The notes under the pieces are model-generated. The model did not search any database and was not told where the DNA came from. It was given only the letters and a program-made list of their open reading frames with translations. The position numbers were made by a program, and so were the translations under genes. From contig PMYL01000038.1 in the NCBI GenBank assembly GCA_003170825.1, forward strand, positions 68,249-113,114: 44,866 bases of DNA, in the 5' to 3' direction. This document shows, piece by piece, positions 8,740 to 17,271 of this stretch. Source of the stretch: Acidobacteriaceae bacterium. Its GTDB lineage: Bacteria > Acidobacteriota > Terriglobia > Terriglobales > Acidobacteriaceae. Position 1 is the first letter of the stretch; each line of letters begins with the position of its first letter.

Positions 8740-10254
8740 ATGTTTCTCCCTATGGTTTTCCTACGCAAGATGTCCTCCGTTGCGGCAACGGCCCGGGTTG
8801 GCGCCTTGGCCTTTTGCGGCGCGCTGGGCCTAGCGCTCGTTCCGGCGTTGAGTCCGACTGCATTCGCGCAACAGCCGACGCCCGCGCAGCAGCCCAGCAC
8901 GGCCCAACAGCCTGACGCTCCCGCGCCAGAGACGCAGCAGACAACGCCAGCCCAAGTGCCGGCCGCCGCTCCGCAGGAGAATCAGCCAGCCACGGCCCCG
9001 GCGGAGCAAGCCCCCGCAAGCGCACCCGCTCCAGCCGCGACACCCGCTCCAGCCGCCAAGCCCGCGGCAGCGCAAGCCTCCAAACCCGAGCCCCCGCAGG
9101 AGGCCGGCATCACGGAGGAGGAGCTGAAGCAAATGCTGGTAGGCAAGGCGCTTTACCTGCGCGGCGGGTACCTGGACAATACCCTCAGCTTCAGCGAGCG
9201 CGGCACGCTGATCGGCCATTCGCCGCAGGGCTCGTACACGCTCAGCGCCATCCAGATCGACAGAGTGCACCTGAGCAAGCACAAGGTGGAGCTGGAAGGG
9301 GCGCGCTACGGTTTGCACTTTCTGGGCGCTCTGCCCTATGAGGATCCCACCAAGGCCCTGGACCGGGTGAAAATCACGCCCAAGAAGAAAGTGGTCAGAA
9401 TCACCATCGACCGCGAGCTGGTGGTGACGCCCAAGAAGAAGAAAGAACCCAAGGCCGACAAGGATAAGAAAGCCAAGCCCGCGGCCCCGGCAGCACCAGG
9501 AACTCCCGCTGCGCAGGGAGCCGCGGCCGCGCCAGCCGCCTCAACACCAGCCTCCGCGGCAGCGCCAGATTCAGCGTCAGCCGCAACCCCGGCAGCGCCT
9601 GCCGCTCAGCCAACCGCCGAACCTGCCGAGTTGAGCGAGGCCGACCAGTTGAAGACCTCCATCGCCGCCGCACCCGAGGCCGAGCGCCCGGCTGACCCCA
9701 AGAGCATAACCACCACCACCTCGCCGGCGCACGCTACAAAACTCCTCAAGGACGCGCTCGACCGGATCTTCGCCCAGGGACTCGACGAACGCATGATAGC
9801 CGCCATGCCCGACTTCTGGAAGCTCTACTACCAGGCGGTGGCCGCGAGGACCGATTACCGGCCCAAGGATCCCACCGTGCTGCGGCAGAGCACCGTGGAC
9901 AAGAAAGCAGTGCTCGTGACCAGGTTCGAGCCGGAGTCGAACGACTTTGCGCAGGCCAGCGGAGTGGCCGGCATGGCCCTCTATCACACGGTGATCGGCG
10001 CCGACGGCAAGCCGGCAGAGATCGCGGTGGCCCGGCCCATCGGTTTCGGGCTGGACGAGAACGCAGTAGAGGCGATTCGCAAGGCCACCTTCGAGCCGGC
10101 CCTCCTGGACGGCAAGCCGGTCCCGGTTCTGCTGGACCTGGTGGTGCAGTTCCGCATTTACTCGAAGAGAACCGCGGTGGCCGGCAAGCCGGAGGCGGCA
10201 GACAAGCTGGCCGAGCCGCAACTGCCCGGACCCTACAGCATGCAACGTCCGTAG
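8740..10254 (+). CDS. Exported protein with Pro/Ala-rich linkers and a C-terminal TonB domain
   Basis: This 504-residue protein begins with a basic and hydrophobic leader ending near PTAFAQQ, typical of a signal peptide. A Pro/Ala/Gln-rich stretch follows to about residue 125. Next is a conserved-looking domain starting EEELKQMLVGKALYLRGGY, a Lys-rich patch (TPKKKKEPKADKDKKAK) and a second Ala/Pro-rich linker. The last part (about residues 411-485, with MALYHTVIGADGKP and ATFEPALLDGKPVPV) is a TonB C-terminal domain. TonB normally spans the periplasm to outer-membrane receptors, but no exbB/exbD lies near and the anchor looks cleavable, so the job may be a different periplasmic contact. Start: ATG at 8740 with AAAGG seven bases upstream; an ATG at 8680 would push the signal peptide too far in. 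Confidence 0.78.
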   Translation: MFLPMVFLRKMSSVAATARVGALAFCGALGLALVPALSPTAFAQQPTPAQQPSTAQQPDAPAPETQQTTPAQVPAAAPQENQPATAPAEQAPASAPAPAATPAPAAKPAAAQASKPEPPQEAGITEEELKQMLVGKALYLRGGYLDNTLSFSERGTLIGHSPQGSYTLSAIQIDRVHLSKHKVELEGARYGLHFLGALPYEDPTKALDRVKITPKKKVVRITIDRELVVTPKKKKEPKADKDKKAKPAAPAAPGTPAAQGAAAAPAASTPASAAAPDSASAATPAAPAAQPTAEPAELSEADQLKTSIAAAPEAERPADPKSITTTTSPAHATKLLKDALDRIFAQGLDERMIAAMPDFWKLYYQAVAARTDYRPKDPTVLRQSTVDKKAVLVTRFEPESNDFAQASGVAGMALYHTVIGADGKPAEIAVARPIGFGLDENAVEAIRKATFEPALLDGKPVPVLLDLVVQFRIYSKRTAVAGKPEAADKLAEPQLPGPYSMQRP

Positions 10255-10307
10255 ATCAGAGAGAAATCAGAGTCAACGTGCCCCATGGTCCGAGGCCGCA
10301 GCCAAAA

Positions 10308-10478
10308 CTACTCCTCCTGCCGGATGATCTCCTCGAGCTTGGGCTTGTGCTTGACGTCGCGGCCGGTGCGCGGCTCGGTCGAGATCACGCGCGCGGGCCT
10401 GGGCTGGCCGACGCGCTCACGGGCGTTGGCCTTGACCGCCTTGGTGGCCGAAAACCGGGCTGGCTTGCGTTTCGTCAT
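10308..10478 (-). CDS. Small basic protein of unknown function
   Basis: This 56-residue product begins MTKRKPARFSATKAVKANAR and ends KPKLEEIIRQEE. It is rich in Lys and Arg with an acidic end, which looks like a genuine small protein and not an antisense shadow: no other gene covers it and the composition is biased. I recognise no family and give no function. No clear ribosome site precedes the ATG. It converges with the TonB-domain gene and diverges from the zinc-ribbon gene 60 bases away. Confidence 0.5.
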   Translation of the reverse strand: MTKRKPARFSATKAVKANARERVGQPRPARVISTEPRTGRDVKHKPKLEEIIRQEE

Positions 10479-10538
10479 GGCAAGGATGAGTATGGAATAA
10501 ATTCCGCCGGAGCGGAAGAGCCCGGGGGCCGGAGAGCG

Positions 10539-10817
10539 ATGGAAGAGCGAGATTTTTTCAACGAGACGACGGAACAGCGGACGCATACCCTCACCTGCCC
10601 CAAGTGCGGGCAGGCGGGCGAGTACAAGGTCACCTGGGTGGTGCGGCGCAAGCGGGCGCAACTGCCCCGCAACGCCGACGAGCGCGACCGCGCCCGCTTC
10701 GCCAAGGCGCAGTCGTATATGGTGCGCCGCGACGACAAGCTGGCCTGCGTCAACATCCGCTGCCGCAAGCCCTTCGAGATCAGCTCGCTGCAGTCGGTGG
10801 CGTTCTTGTCCGATTGA
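10539..10817 (+). CDS. Small zinc-ribbon protein
   Basis: This 92-residue product contains TCPKCGQAGEYKV near residue 20 and a second cysteine pair, CVNIRCRKPFE, near residue 75. The two knuckles would bind one zinc ion across a basic, helical middle (RRKRAQLPRNADERDRARF). Such ribbons usually bind nucleic acid or another protein, but no specific family is recognised. GGAGAG starts eight bases before the ATG and supports this start. It is followed after about 100 bases by the oxidoreductase gene on the same strand. Confidence 0.72.
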   Translation: MEERDFFNETTEQRTHTLTCPKCGQAGEYKVTWVVRRKRAQLPRNADERDRARFAKAQSYMVRRDDKLACVNIRCRKPFEISSLQSVAFLSD

Positions 10818-10924
10818 GCGGGATTGCGCGCGCCGGCGCTTTGTCCCGGTAGTAGAATCGTTCCTTCCCCATCCAGCACACCCTCGGAGGCAGGGGTGCG
10901 CACCGCATCCTTCGAGGAGGAACC

Positions 10925-11566
10925 ATGCACATTCCAGCCCGTTTCCCGGTCAGACGCCCGGCCGCTCTGCTTGCCCTGATGGCTTCGCTGTGGGCAGTGC
11001 CCGCCCTCTGCCAACAAGCACCCATCCAGTTGCCCCAGCCGCAGATCGCCGCCGGCATGCCACTGATGCAGGTCCTTGCCCAGCGGCAGACCACGCGCGC
11101 CTTCCGTGACCAGCCGCTCCCCCTGCAGACGCTCTCCAACCTGCTGTGGGCGGCCTTTGGCGTCAACCGGCCGCGCGAGGTGAAGCCGGGGCTGGGCCGC
11201 ACCGCGCCCTCGGCCATGAACAGCCAGGACATCGAACTCGACGTGGTTCTGGCGGATGGAGTCTACGTCTACGAGGCCGAAGCGAACCGCCTGCGCCCGA
11301 CTGTGGCCGGCGACGTGCGTGGCAAAATCAGCCCACCGGCCGCAACCCACGCGGCCGTGACCATTGTTTATGTGGCCGCCGCCAAGGACGACTCCGCCCA
11401 GGTCGATACCGGATTCATCGCCCAGAATGTGTATCTGTTTGCGGCCTCGGAGGGGCTGAACGCCTGGTTCTATACGTACCATGGGCTGGATGTGGCCACG
11501 GCTTTGAAACTGCCCGCCGAAAAGAAGGCGCTCTACGCGCAATCGGTCGGGTATCCGCCAAAGTAG
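10925..11566 (+). CDS. Exported SagB/nitroreductase-family oxidoreductase
   Basis: The 213-residue product has a signal peptide (basic start, hydrophobic core, ending near PALCQQ) followed by a nitroreductase-fold domain. QRQTTRAFRDQPLPLQTLSN and LLWAAFGVNR are typical of the SagB/ThcOx branch, as are APSAMNSQDIE (flavin contact region) and the later TGFIAQNVYLFAASEGL helix. Members use FMN to oxidise or reduce small molecules; SagB itself dehydrogenates azolines in peptide toxins. No peptide-maturation genes are near, and an exported stand-alone copy is more likely a general periplasmic oxidoreductase. GAGGAGGAA just before the ATG is a strong ribosome site. Confidence 0.83.
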   Translation: MHIPARFPVRRPAALLALMASLWAVPALCQQAPIQLPQPQIAAGMPLMQVLAQRQTTRAFRDQPLPLQTLSNLLWAAFGVNRPREVKPGLGRTAPSAMNSQDIELDVVLADGVYVYEAEANRLRPTVAGDVRGKISPPAATHAAVTIVYVAAAKDDSAQVDTGFIAQNVYLFAASEGLNAWFYTYHGLDVATALKLPAEKKALYAQSVGYPPK

Positions 11567-11659
11567 CGCGATTCTCGGTGGCGGGTCAGTTTCCGGATGG
11601 CCGAGGAACCACCCGGAACAGGTTTCCCACCAGTTATTGGACCATTCGCATGGCTGTTC

Positions 11660-12061
11660 TTATTTCTTGCCCTCGGCTACGTGGCCGCGCCCATCACGCA
11701 CTTCATTTCCTTTGAAGTGGGCAACCTTATCGGTACGCTTTGACGGCTCGGGTTTCTCGCCACGTTGTGGCTTTGGGCCGTTATAGCCGTGTTCGGGATG
11801 AAGACGGTTATTTACGTGGCCCTGGAAGTTGTCATGGCCATGAAACCACGGGCCAGTGCCAATGAAGATACCGCCTGTAAACCATTCCGGGCCGTAGTAG
11901 CCGTATGGAGCACAGTCATAAGGCGCGGCGTCATAGTAGCCGTAGGGACAATCGGGTGCAACTCCAATTTCCACAGCAATCTGAGCCGCTGCTTTCGGAG
12001 CGGTTGCCATCATAAAGCATCCAGCAACAGCCGCCAGTACAACAAGCCTGAATCCGGTCAT
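11660..12061 (-). CDS. Small secreted protein rich in Gly, Tyr, Pro and His
   Basis: The 133-residue product has a clear signal peptide (MTGFRLVVLAAVAGCFMMAT, cleavage near KAAAQ). Its mature part is rich in aromatic and glycine residues (CPYGYYDAAPYDCAPYGYYG, then GPWFHGHDNF), and the tail is basic and polar. Two or three Cys could form a disulfide. Proteins of this layout are frequent in Acidobacteriota and have no known function. GGAGGG six bases before the ATG supports the start. The gene converges with the oxidoreductase gene and stands alone. Confidence 0.75.
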   Translation of the reverse strand: MTGFRLVVLAAVAGCFMMATAPKAAAQIAVEIGVAPDCPYGYYDAAPYDCAPYGYYGPEWFTGGIFIGTGPWFHGHDNFQGHVNNRLHPEHGYNGPKPQRGEKPEPSKRTDKVAHFKGNEVRDGRGHVAEGKK

Positions 12062-12425
12062 AAGCCCTCCTCACTAGTGTGGGGCCGTCATCGAACGCCC
12101 CTAGCCTAGGCACCATAACGGGCCGGATCGTCATCGTCTGAGCAAAATGGACCACATGCGATATGTGCAATATGGGATCAACGCAAAAATCGGAATCATC
12201 AGTACGTTTGCTGGATTACCGGCAAACCCGAAACTGAACCACGGGCCGATTTTCAAGCCGTTTGACTTTACCGGCGCGGCGCAGTTCGCGTGAGCAAGGC
12301 GGCAGAACAGGCGGAGCGTGTACCCGTGCCGTTCCACTGGCGCAGCCCACTGTGTATGTGATTGAATCGAGGGTGTGAGCGGCGAGGCCCGGAGGCCACC
12401 AGCACGGCCCGCCAGGAGAGACAAG
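12062..12425. other. Intergenic region between two divergent small genes
   Basis: It should hold the promoter of the secreted protein (minus) and of the membrane protein at 12426 (plus). A 48-codon frame at 12147-12293 (starting MDHMRYVQYGINAKIG) has no ribosome site and I do not call it. No hairpin with a U tract and no repeat of the families seen elsewhere was found. Confidence 0.5.
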
Positions 12426-12704
12426 ATGGCAAATTTACTGCTTCCCCCGGAAGAGCGCAACCTGACCCCCGACCAGGTGGAGGCGCTGGACAAGCGGCGC
12501 GACCTGGGCCACGCCTTCCTGGTCATCGCCGGCCAGTTTGCGGTGATCGCCACCATTCTGCTGCTCTGGGTTGGCCAGGACCTGACCTACTCGCCGGGCT
12601 GGGCGCATCCCATCGCCTATTACTTCGCCATCGCCGTGGGGATCATCGTGGTCTTAGGCATCGCAGGGATTGTGCTGCGCAGGGGGACGCCGCGGATCGA
12701 CTGA
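12426..12704 (+). CDS. Small membrane protein with two transmembrane segments
   Basis: The 92-residue product has a polar N-terminus (LLLPPEERNLTPDQVEALDK) and then two hydrophobic segments, FLVIAGQFAVIATILLLWVG and YYFAIAVGIIVVLGIAGIVL, joined by a short loop. The tail is short and basic. No family is recognised. The ATG at 12426 is chosen over the upstream start at 12375 because AGGAGAG lies just before it and the extra residues of the longer form are Arg/Pro-rich and unlikely. Confidence 0.68.
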   Translation: MANLLLPPEERNLTPDQVEALDKRRDLGHAFLVIAGQFAVIATILLLWVGQDLTYSPGWAHPIAYYFAIAVGIIVVLGIAGIVLRRGTPRID

Positions 12705-13139
12705 GGCCGCTTCGAGGGCCTGACTGGGGAGCCTCCGATTAAGTTCGAACGCATGCGAGAGCATTCCCTCGGGGCTAAAGCCCGTGGGCGTTTTGCCGTA
12801 TTTGCGGCACGGCTAAAGCCGTGCCCTTTCAAAACCGCGAGTTTTTCCGCGGCCTGTAAAGCCCGCGTCCTTTCAGAACAGCGACTTGTATGAGATGCCC
12901 TGGGCCACGCGGAGGCATGGAGCCGCAAATCGTCATGCATGACCGCCCCCAAACGGTATAGCCTTGAGGTTGCCGATGGCCGCTGTTTCCCCAAACCCTT
13001 CCCCCACGCCGACTCCCAACTCACGGCTGACCGACAGCCTGGGCCGAGTCATTCACGATGAAGGCGTGAGCGCGTTTCCCTGTTGCACATTCAGTCGGGT
13101 GTGTCAGAATGCTCTTGAGACTCCCCCAATGGGTCCCAA
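12705..13139. other. Intergenic region with a cluster of 'gctaaagcc' repeats
   Basis: This 435-base gap holds the repeat cluster described at 12757-12890. The rest shows no gene. A weak promoter candidate, TTGCAC at 13083-13088 with AGAATG seventeen bases later, precedes the diguanylate cyclase gene. Confidence 0.5.
12757..12890. repeat. Cluster of short palindromic repeats with 'gctaaagcc' cores
   Basis: Three related units follow each other: CGGGGCTAAAGCCCGTGGGC near 12771, GGCACGGCTAAAGCCGTGCC near 12805 (a perfect palindrome) and a degenerate GGCCTGTAAAGCCCGCGTCC near 12850. The second and third are each followed by CTTTCAGAAC or CTTTCAAAAC. Units of this type are dispersed in acidobacterial genomes and probably form hairpins in DNA or RNA. 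Their function is unknown. Confidence 0.6.
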
Positions 13140-14165
13140 GTGACACACGAGACGGAAAACCGCATCCCGCTCGCAGATCTGCTTGTCTTCCACCAGTTGA
13201 CGCGCTCGCTCACCTCGAGCTTCGACCTGGACACCATCCTGCGCACAATTCTCGAGCACATGGAGCGGATTATCGAGGCGGAGTTGTGGACGCTGCTGAT
13301 GCTCGACGAAGCCAGCCAGGAGCTTTACTACGCGCTCGCCGCGGGCGGAGAACAGGAGGCGCTGAGCGGCCTGCGGGTGAAGGTGGGCGAGGGCGTGGCC
13401 GGCTGGGTGGCGCAGCACGGCGAGACGCTGATCGTTCCCGAGTCGGAGGACGATCCGCGGCTGACGAAGGAACATGCCGTCGTGCCGCAAAAAGTGCGCT
13501 CGGTGATTGCCATGCCGTTGCGGGGGCGCAAAGGCACGCATGGCGTGATCGAGATCTTCAACCCGCGCGCCGACCAGATGACCGACTACACCATCGCGTT
13601 TCTGCACATCCTGGCCGACCACGCGGCCATCGCAATCGAGAATGCGCGCGACGTGACCCGCATCCAGCAGTTGAGCATCACCGACGACTGCACCGGCCTC
13701 TACAACGCGCGCCATCTCTACGATGTGCTGGGCCGGGAGCTGGAGCGCTGCGGCCGGCTGGGGCTGCCGGTGAGCCTGGCCTTTCTTGACCTCGACTGCT
13801 TCAAGCTGGTCAACGACGCGCACGGCCACCTGGTGGGCAGCGAGTTGCTGGCTCGCACCGGGCACCGGCTCCGGGAGTTGAGCCGCAAGCAGGACTGGTG
13901 CTTCCGCTACGGCGGCGACGAGTTCGTCATCCTGATGCCGGAAACCGGCGCCGAGGCCGCCCTGGCCCAGGCCGCTGAACTGCTCCGCGCACTGATGGAA
14001 ACACAATTCCGGATGAAGAGCGGGCTCACCCTGAGCGTGAGCGCCAGCGTGGGAGTGGCAACGAGTCCCGCCGATGGCACCACCGTCCACGCCATCATCG
14101 GCTTGGCCGACACGCGCATGTACGCGGTGAAGAGCGATGGCCCCGGCCAGGTGCGCGGCGCGTAG
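13140..14165 (+). CDS. GAF-domain diguanylate cyclase (GGDEF)
   Basis: The 341-residue protein has an N-terminal GAF sensor domain (about residues 20-170, with GLRVKVGEGVAGWVAQHGE and VRSVIAMPL). It is followed by a GGDEF domain (about 180-335) with the intact active site RYGGDEFVIL near residue 255. An inhibitory RxxD site (RKQD) lies exactly five residues before GGDEF, so product feedback by cyclic-di-GMP is likely. The protein should make cyclic-di-GMP from GTP in response to a ligand bound by GAF. It lacks membrane segments and is cytosolic. The start is a GTG; no Shine-Dalgarno is clear, so a nearby alternative is possible. An HD-GYP response regulator at 38221 could degrade the same messenger. 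Confidence 0.88.
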   Translation: MTHETENRIPLADLLVFHQLTRSLTSSFDLDTILRTILEHMERIIEAELWTLLMLDEASQELYYALAAGGEQEALSGLRVKVGEGVAGWVAQHGETLIVPESEDDPRLTKEHAVVPQKVRSVIAMPLRGRKGTHGVIEIFNPRADQMTDYTIAFLHILADHAAIAIENARDVTRIQQLSITDDCTGLYNARHLYDVLGRELERCGRLGLPVSLAFLDLDCFKLVNDAHGHLVGSELLARTGHRLRELSRKQDWCFRYGGDEFVILMPETGAEAALAQAAELLRALMETQFRMKSGLTLSVSASVGVATSPADGTTVHAIIGLADTRMYAVKSDGPGQVRGA

Positions 14166-14309
14166 GGCTCCTCCGCCCTGCCCGCAAGGCACATTCAGCG
14201 CCAAACCCTGCAAAGACTCAAGAAATTGAGCAAATTGTTACATTCCGTTGCAGAACGAGCCCGTAGACTGGCTTTCGTGGCTTCCCAGGAAGTTCCGGAG
14301 CGTCCCGCC

Positions 14310-15953
14310 ATGAACACGACGGCCAACCCACTCAAACACTTCCGCGTACGGCCGATGACCCTTGACGATATCCCAGCGGTCATCGATCTGCAGGTACGCG
14401 CCTTTCCCGGCAAGCCGCCCTGGGGGGCCGCGCAGTTGGCCCGTCATCTGGAGATCTTCCCCGAGGGCCAACTTGTAGCCGAGGACGAGACCGGCCGCGT
14501 CCTGGGTTCAGCCAGTTCGCTGATTATCGACTGGGACGATTACGCCGAGTCGGCCAACTGGTCGGCGATCACCGGGCGGGGAACATTCGATACCCACAAC
14601 CCGCTTGGCAAGACCCTTTATGGCGCCGATATGGGCGTCGCCCCCGAGGCGCGCAAACAGGGCATCGGCGCTCTGCTCTACGAGGCGCGCAAGGACCTGA
14701 TCCGGGAGCGCGGGCTCAAGCGGCTGCTCACCGGCGGCCGCATCGCCGGCTACGACGAAGTCGGGGAACAATTGACACCGAAGGAATTCGTGGCCGAGGT
14801 GGTCGCCGGCAAACGATGGGACCCCGCGCTCACCTTCCAGCTCGAAAACGGACTGGTGGTCCTGGATGTGGTTCCGGAATACATGCACGATATCGAATCG
14901 CGCGGCTTTGCCACCGTGCTCGAATGGCTGAACCCGGAGTACACCTCCTCGGTCGGCCTGCAGGCGAGCCTACAGCACGCAGCCCTGGAACAGGCCGCCG
15001 CGGAGGCCTTGCGCGGGACTCCGCGCCCACGCCGCGTCCGCATCGCCGCCGTCCAGTACCTGCTCCGGCCCATCGCCTGCTTTGACGACTTCGTGAAACA
15101 GGTGGAGTTCTTCGTTCACAGTGCCAAGGAGTACCACGCCCATTTCGTTCTGTTCCCCGAATACTTCACCATGCAGCTTCTCAGCTATATCAATGAGCCC
15201 GCCCCGGCCCTGGCAGTGCGCCGCCTGGCCCGGATGGCGCCCGAATACGAGGCGCTGTTCATGCGGCTGGCCAAGGAAACGGGCATCTACATCATCGGTG
15301 GAACCCACCCCGTCTTCCAGCGGGGCAAGATCTTCAACGCCGCGCACCTGTTCACACCCAACGGGCAGGTCTTCCGCCAGAAAAAAGTCCACCTGACCTC
15401 CACCGAGAGCGGCCCCTATCAGCTCAGCCGCGGCCACGGCCTCTACGTCTACCACACCGACTTCGGCAACATCGCCATCCTGGTCTGTTACGACGTCGAG
15501 TTTCCCGAGGTGGCCAGGGTGATGGCCGAGGCCGGTGCCGAGATTCTCTTCGTTCCCTCCTGCACCGACGGCCGCGAGGGCTTCTGCCGCGTCCGCTACT
15601 GCGCCCAGGCCCGTGCCATCGAGAACCAGATATACGTCGCCATGACCGGCACTGTGGGCAATCTCCCCCTGGTCCCCTACATGGCCACCAACTACGGCCA
15701 GGCCGCCATTCTCACCCCCTCGGATTACTTCTTCGCCCGGGACGGAATCGCCGCCGAGGGCACCATCAACCAGGAACAACTGGTAGTCGCCGACGTCGAT
15801 CTCGATCTGCTGGACGAACAACGGGTCAACGGCAGCGTCATTCCGCTGCAGGACCTCATTAAAGACGCCTACGACAACGTGGTCCACTACTCCGACTACA
15901 AAGGGCAAAAGCCGGTTGAGCCGGAGCTGCACGAGATCGTCCTTAGCAAATGA
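14310..15953 (+). CDS. GNAT acetyltransferase fused to a carbon-nitrogen hydrolase
   Basis: This 547-residue two-domain protein starts at the ATG at 14310, with GGAG nine bases upstream. Residues about 10-190 are a GNAT fold; GADMGVAPEARKQGIGALLY is the acetyl-CoA pyrophosphate loop. Residues about 235-530 are a nitrilase-superfamily domain with its triad in place: Glu in LFPEYF (about 284), Lys in RQKKVHL (about 357) and Cys in LVCYDVEFPE (about 392). The domain hydrolyses amide or nitrile C-N bonds. The fusion itself is known from other bacteria, but its substrate is not established. One reading is that an acylated amine is made or used by one domain and trimmed by the other. The gene stands alone between the GGDEF gene and the convergent era. 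Confidence 0.88.
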   Translation: MNTTANPLKHFRVRPMTLDDIPAVIDLQVRAFPGKPPWGAAQLARHLEIFPEGQLVAEDETGRVLGSASSLIIDWDDYAESANWSAITGRGTFDTHNPLGKTLYGADMGVAPEARKQGIGALLYEARKDLIRERGLKRLLTGGRIAGYDEVGEQLTPKEFVAEVVAGKRWDPALTFQLENGLVVLDVVPEYMHDIESRGFATVLEWLNPEYTSSVGLQASLQHAALEQAAAEALRGTPRPRRVRIAAVQYLLRPIACFDDFVKQVEFFVHSAKEYHAHFVLFPEYFTMQLLSYINEPAPALAVRRLARMAPEYEALFMRLAKETGIYIIGGTHPVFQRGKIFNAAHLFTPNGQVFRQKKVHLTSTESGPYQLSRGHGLYVYHTDFGNIAILVCYDVEFPEVARVMAEAGAEILFVPSCTDGREGFCRVRYCAQARAIENQIYVAMTGTVGNLPLVPYMATNYGQAAILTPSDYFFARDGIAAEGTINQEQLVVADVDLDLLDEQRVNGSVIPLQDLIKDAYDNVVHYSDYKGQKPVEPELHEIVLSK

Positions 15954-16031
15954 CGGCGGCTGGTAAACGGAAAAGAGCGCAACCGGGGGCTTCTCTTGCC
16001 CCTTGCAGCCTGCCAACAGAGCACGAGCGCT

Positions 16032-17195
16032 CTATTCTTCTGCGTCTGAGGGTTTTTCGGTGATCTGATCGCCGGCCAGCCGTTCAAGCTGATTCCGCCA
16101 GTCGAGGGATTCGACGAAACTCTTCGACTCGCGCCAGTTGGGCTCGACGATGACGTGCAGCTCCAGATAAACGCGGGTGCCGAGAAAAGACTCGATCTGG
16201 CGGCGGGCGGCGGTGCCGATCTCCTTGAGCTTGGCGCCGCCCTTGCCGATCAGGATGGCTTTCTGGCCGGCGCGCTCGCAGTAGATGGTGGCGGCGATGC
16301 GGGTGAGCGGGAGGCGGGCCGGCGCTGCGCCCTTTTTTTGTGGGCGGGCGGGAGCCGGCTCCTCGAATTGCTCGATGACCACGGTCGAAGCGTAGGGGAC
16401 TTCTTCGCCCGTCTCCACCAGAATGCTCTCGCGAATCAGCTCGGCGACCATGAAGCGCTGGGGCTGGTCGGTGTACTGGTCTTTGGGGTAGTAGCGCTCG
16501 CCCGTGGGGAGGACTTCGACGATCTTGCGCACCAACAGATCAAGGCCGTCGCGCTTGCGGGCGCTGACCGGAATGATCTGGGCGAATTTGAACTGGCGGG
16601 TCAGCGTGTCGATCAGCGGAAGAAGATAGTCTTTGGGAACCAGGTCAATCTTGGTGAGCAACAGAAAGACCGGGCAGTCGAGCTTGCGGATGAGGCCGAA
16701 GAGAAATTCGTCCTCGCTGGCCCAGTTTGTGCGCTCGTGCCGGGGAGCCGGGGCTTCCGAACTCCCAGGTCCCAAAATCGGGACCTGGGGCACCCGCAAC
16801 TGCAGGTCCTTCGACTCCGCTGCGCTCCGCTCAGGATGACAATCATTGGTAGATTCTTCGGTGGGCTCTGCGGCCGCTTCCAGTTGCACTCTGCGCGTGG
16901 CGTCCATCAGCACCAGCACCAGGTCGCGGGTCTCCAGGGCTTCGTAGACCTCCTGCAACATGCGGCGGTCCAGGTGCGAACCGGGCTTGTGGACGCCGGG
17001 CGTATCCACAAAGACGATCTGCGCCGCTGGTTGAACGCCCTTGCGCGCCGGAACCTCGACCACCCCGGCGATGCGGTTGCGGGTGGTTTGCGGCTTGGCG
17101 GAGACGATGGCTACCTTTTCGCCGGTGAGGGCGTTGAGAAGCGTGCTTTTGCCGGCGTTGGGCCGGCCCAGAATGGCGACAAATCCGGATTTCAA
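16032..17195 (-). CDS. era: GTPase Era with an in-frame repeat-derived insertion
   Basis: Era binds the 3' end of 16S rRNA and helps mature the 30S subunit. The product has the G1 loop GRPNAGKS, G2 region QTTRNRIAG, G3 DTPGVHKPG, G4 TKIDLVPK (Thr in place of the usual Asn) and G5 VSARK. A C-terminal KH domain follows, with ILIGKGGAKLKEIGTAARRQ. Between MDATRRVQLEA and the FLFGLIRKL helix lie about 35 extra residues (about 117-149) encoded by two dispersed repeats, making the protein about 387 residues where about 300 is usual. The chosen start is TTG at 17195, just before KSGFVAILGRPN, with AGGAG twelve bases upstream. An ATG at 17285 lies inside another repeat and would add an unlikely leader. 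It is the last gene of the phoH-ybeY-CNNM-era block. Confidence 0.88.
   Translation of the reverse strand: MKSGFVAILGRPNAGKSTLLNALTGEKVAIVSAKPQTTRNRIAGVVEVPARKGVQPAAQIVFVDTPGVHKPGSHLDRRMLQEVYEALETRDLVLVLMDATRRVQLEAAAEPTEESTNDCHPERSAAESKDLQLRVPQVPILGPGSSEAPAPRHERTNWASEDEFLFGLIRKLDCPVFLLLTKIDLVPKDYLLPLIDTLTRQFKFAQIIPVSARKRDGLDLLVRKIVEVLPTGERYYPKDQYTDQPQRFMVAELIRESILVETGEEVPYASTVVIEQFEEPAPARPQKKGAAPARLPLTRIAATIYCERAGQKAILIGKGGAKLKEIGTAARRQIESFLGTRVYLELHVIVEPNWRESKSFVESLDWRNQLERLAGDQITEKPSDAEE
16763..16846. repeat. Two dispersed repeats inserted in frame within era
   Basis: The first, 16763-16795, is an inverted repeat reading CCCAGGTCCCAAAATCGGGA followed by CCTGGGGCACCC, the A type of the border-conserved family seen also at 18689, 19696 and 36064. 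The second, 16806-16843, reads CTTCGACTCCGCTGCGCTCC then GCTCAGGATGACA. On the coding strand it is read as CHPERSAAESKDL, a peptide often met in acidobacterial proteins. Together they keep the era frame open. Confidence 0.75.
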
Positions 17196-17271
17196 AGGGG
17201 GTAAATGCTCCTGACTGAGTTTACGGTATTTTCTGCCGGGTAAGCTGCGGGAGGGCCGGCTATGGATTCGT

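Noticed and set aside
7791..8900. 369-codon minus-strand frame
   Set aside because: It is antisense to the methyltransferase gene, whose SPOUT motifs are clear.
12147..12293. 48-codon frame starting MDHMRYVQYGINAKIG
   Set aside because: There is no ribosome site and no recognisable family; the length is within chance for this composition.
12757..12890. Possible CRISPR array
   Set aside because: The units are unequal, palindromic and too few, with no even spacers and no cas genes.
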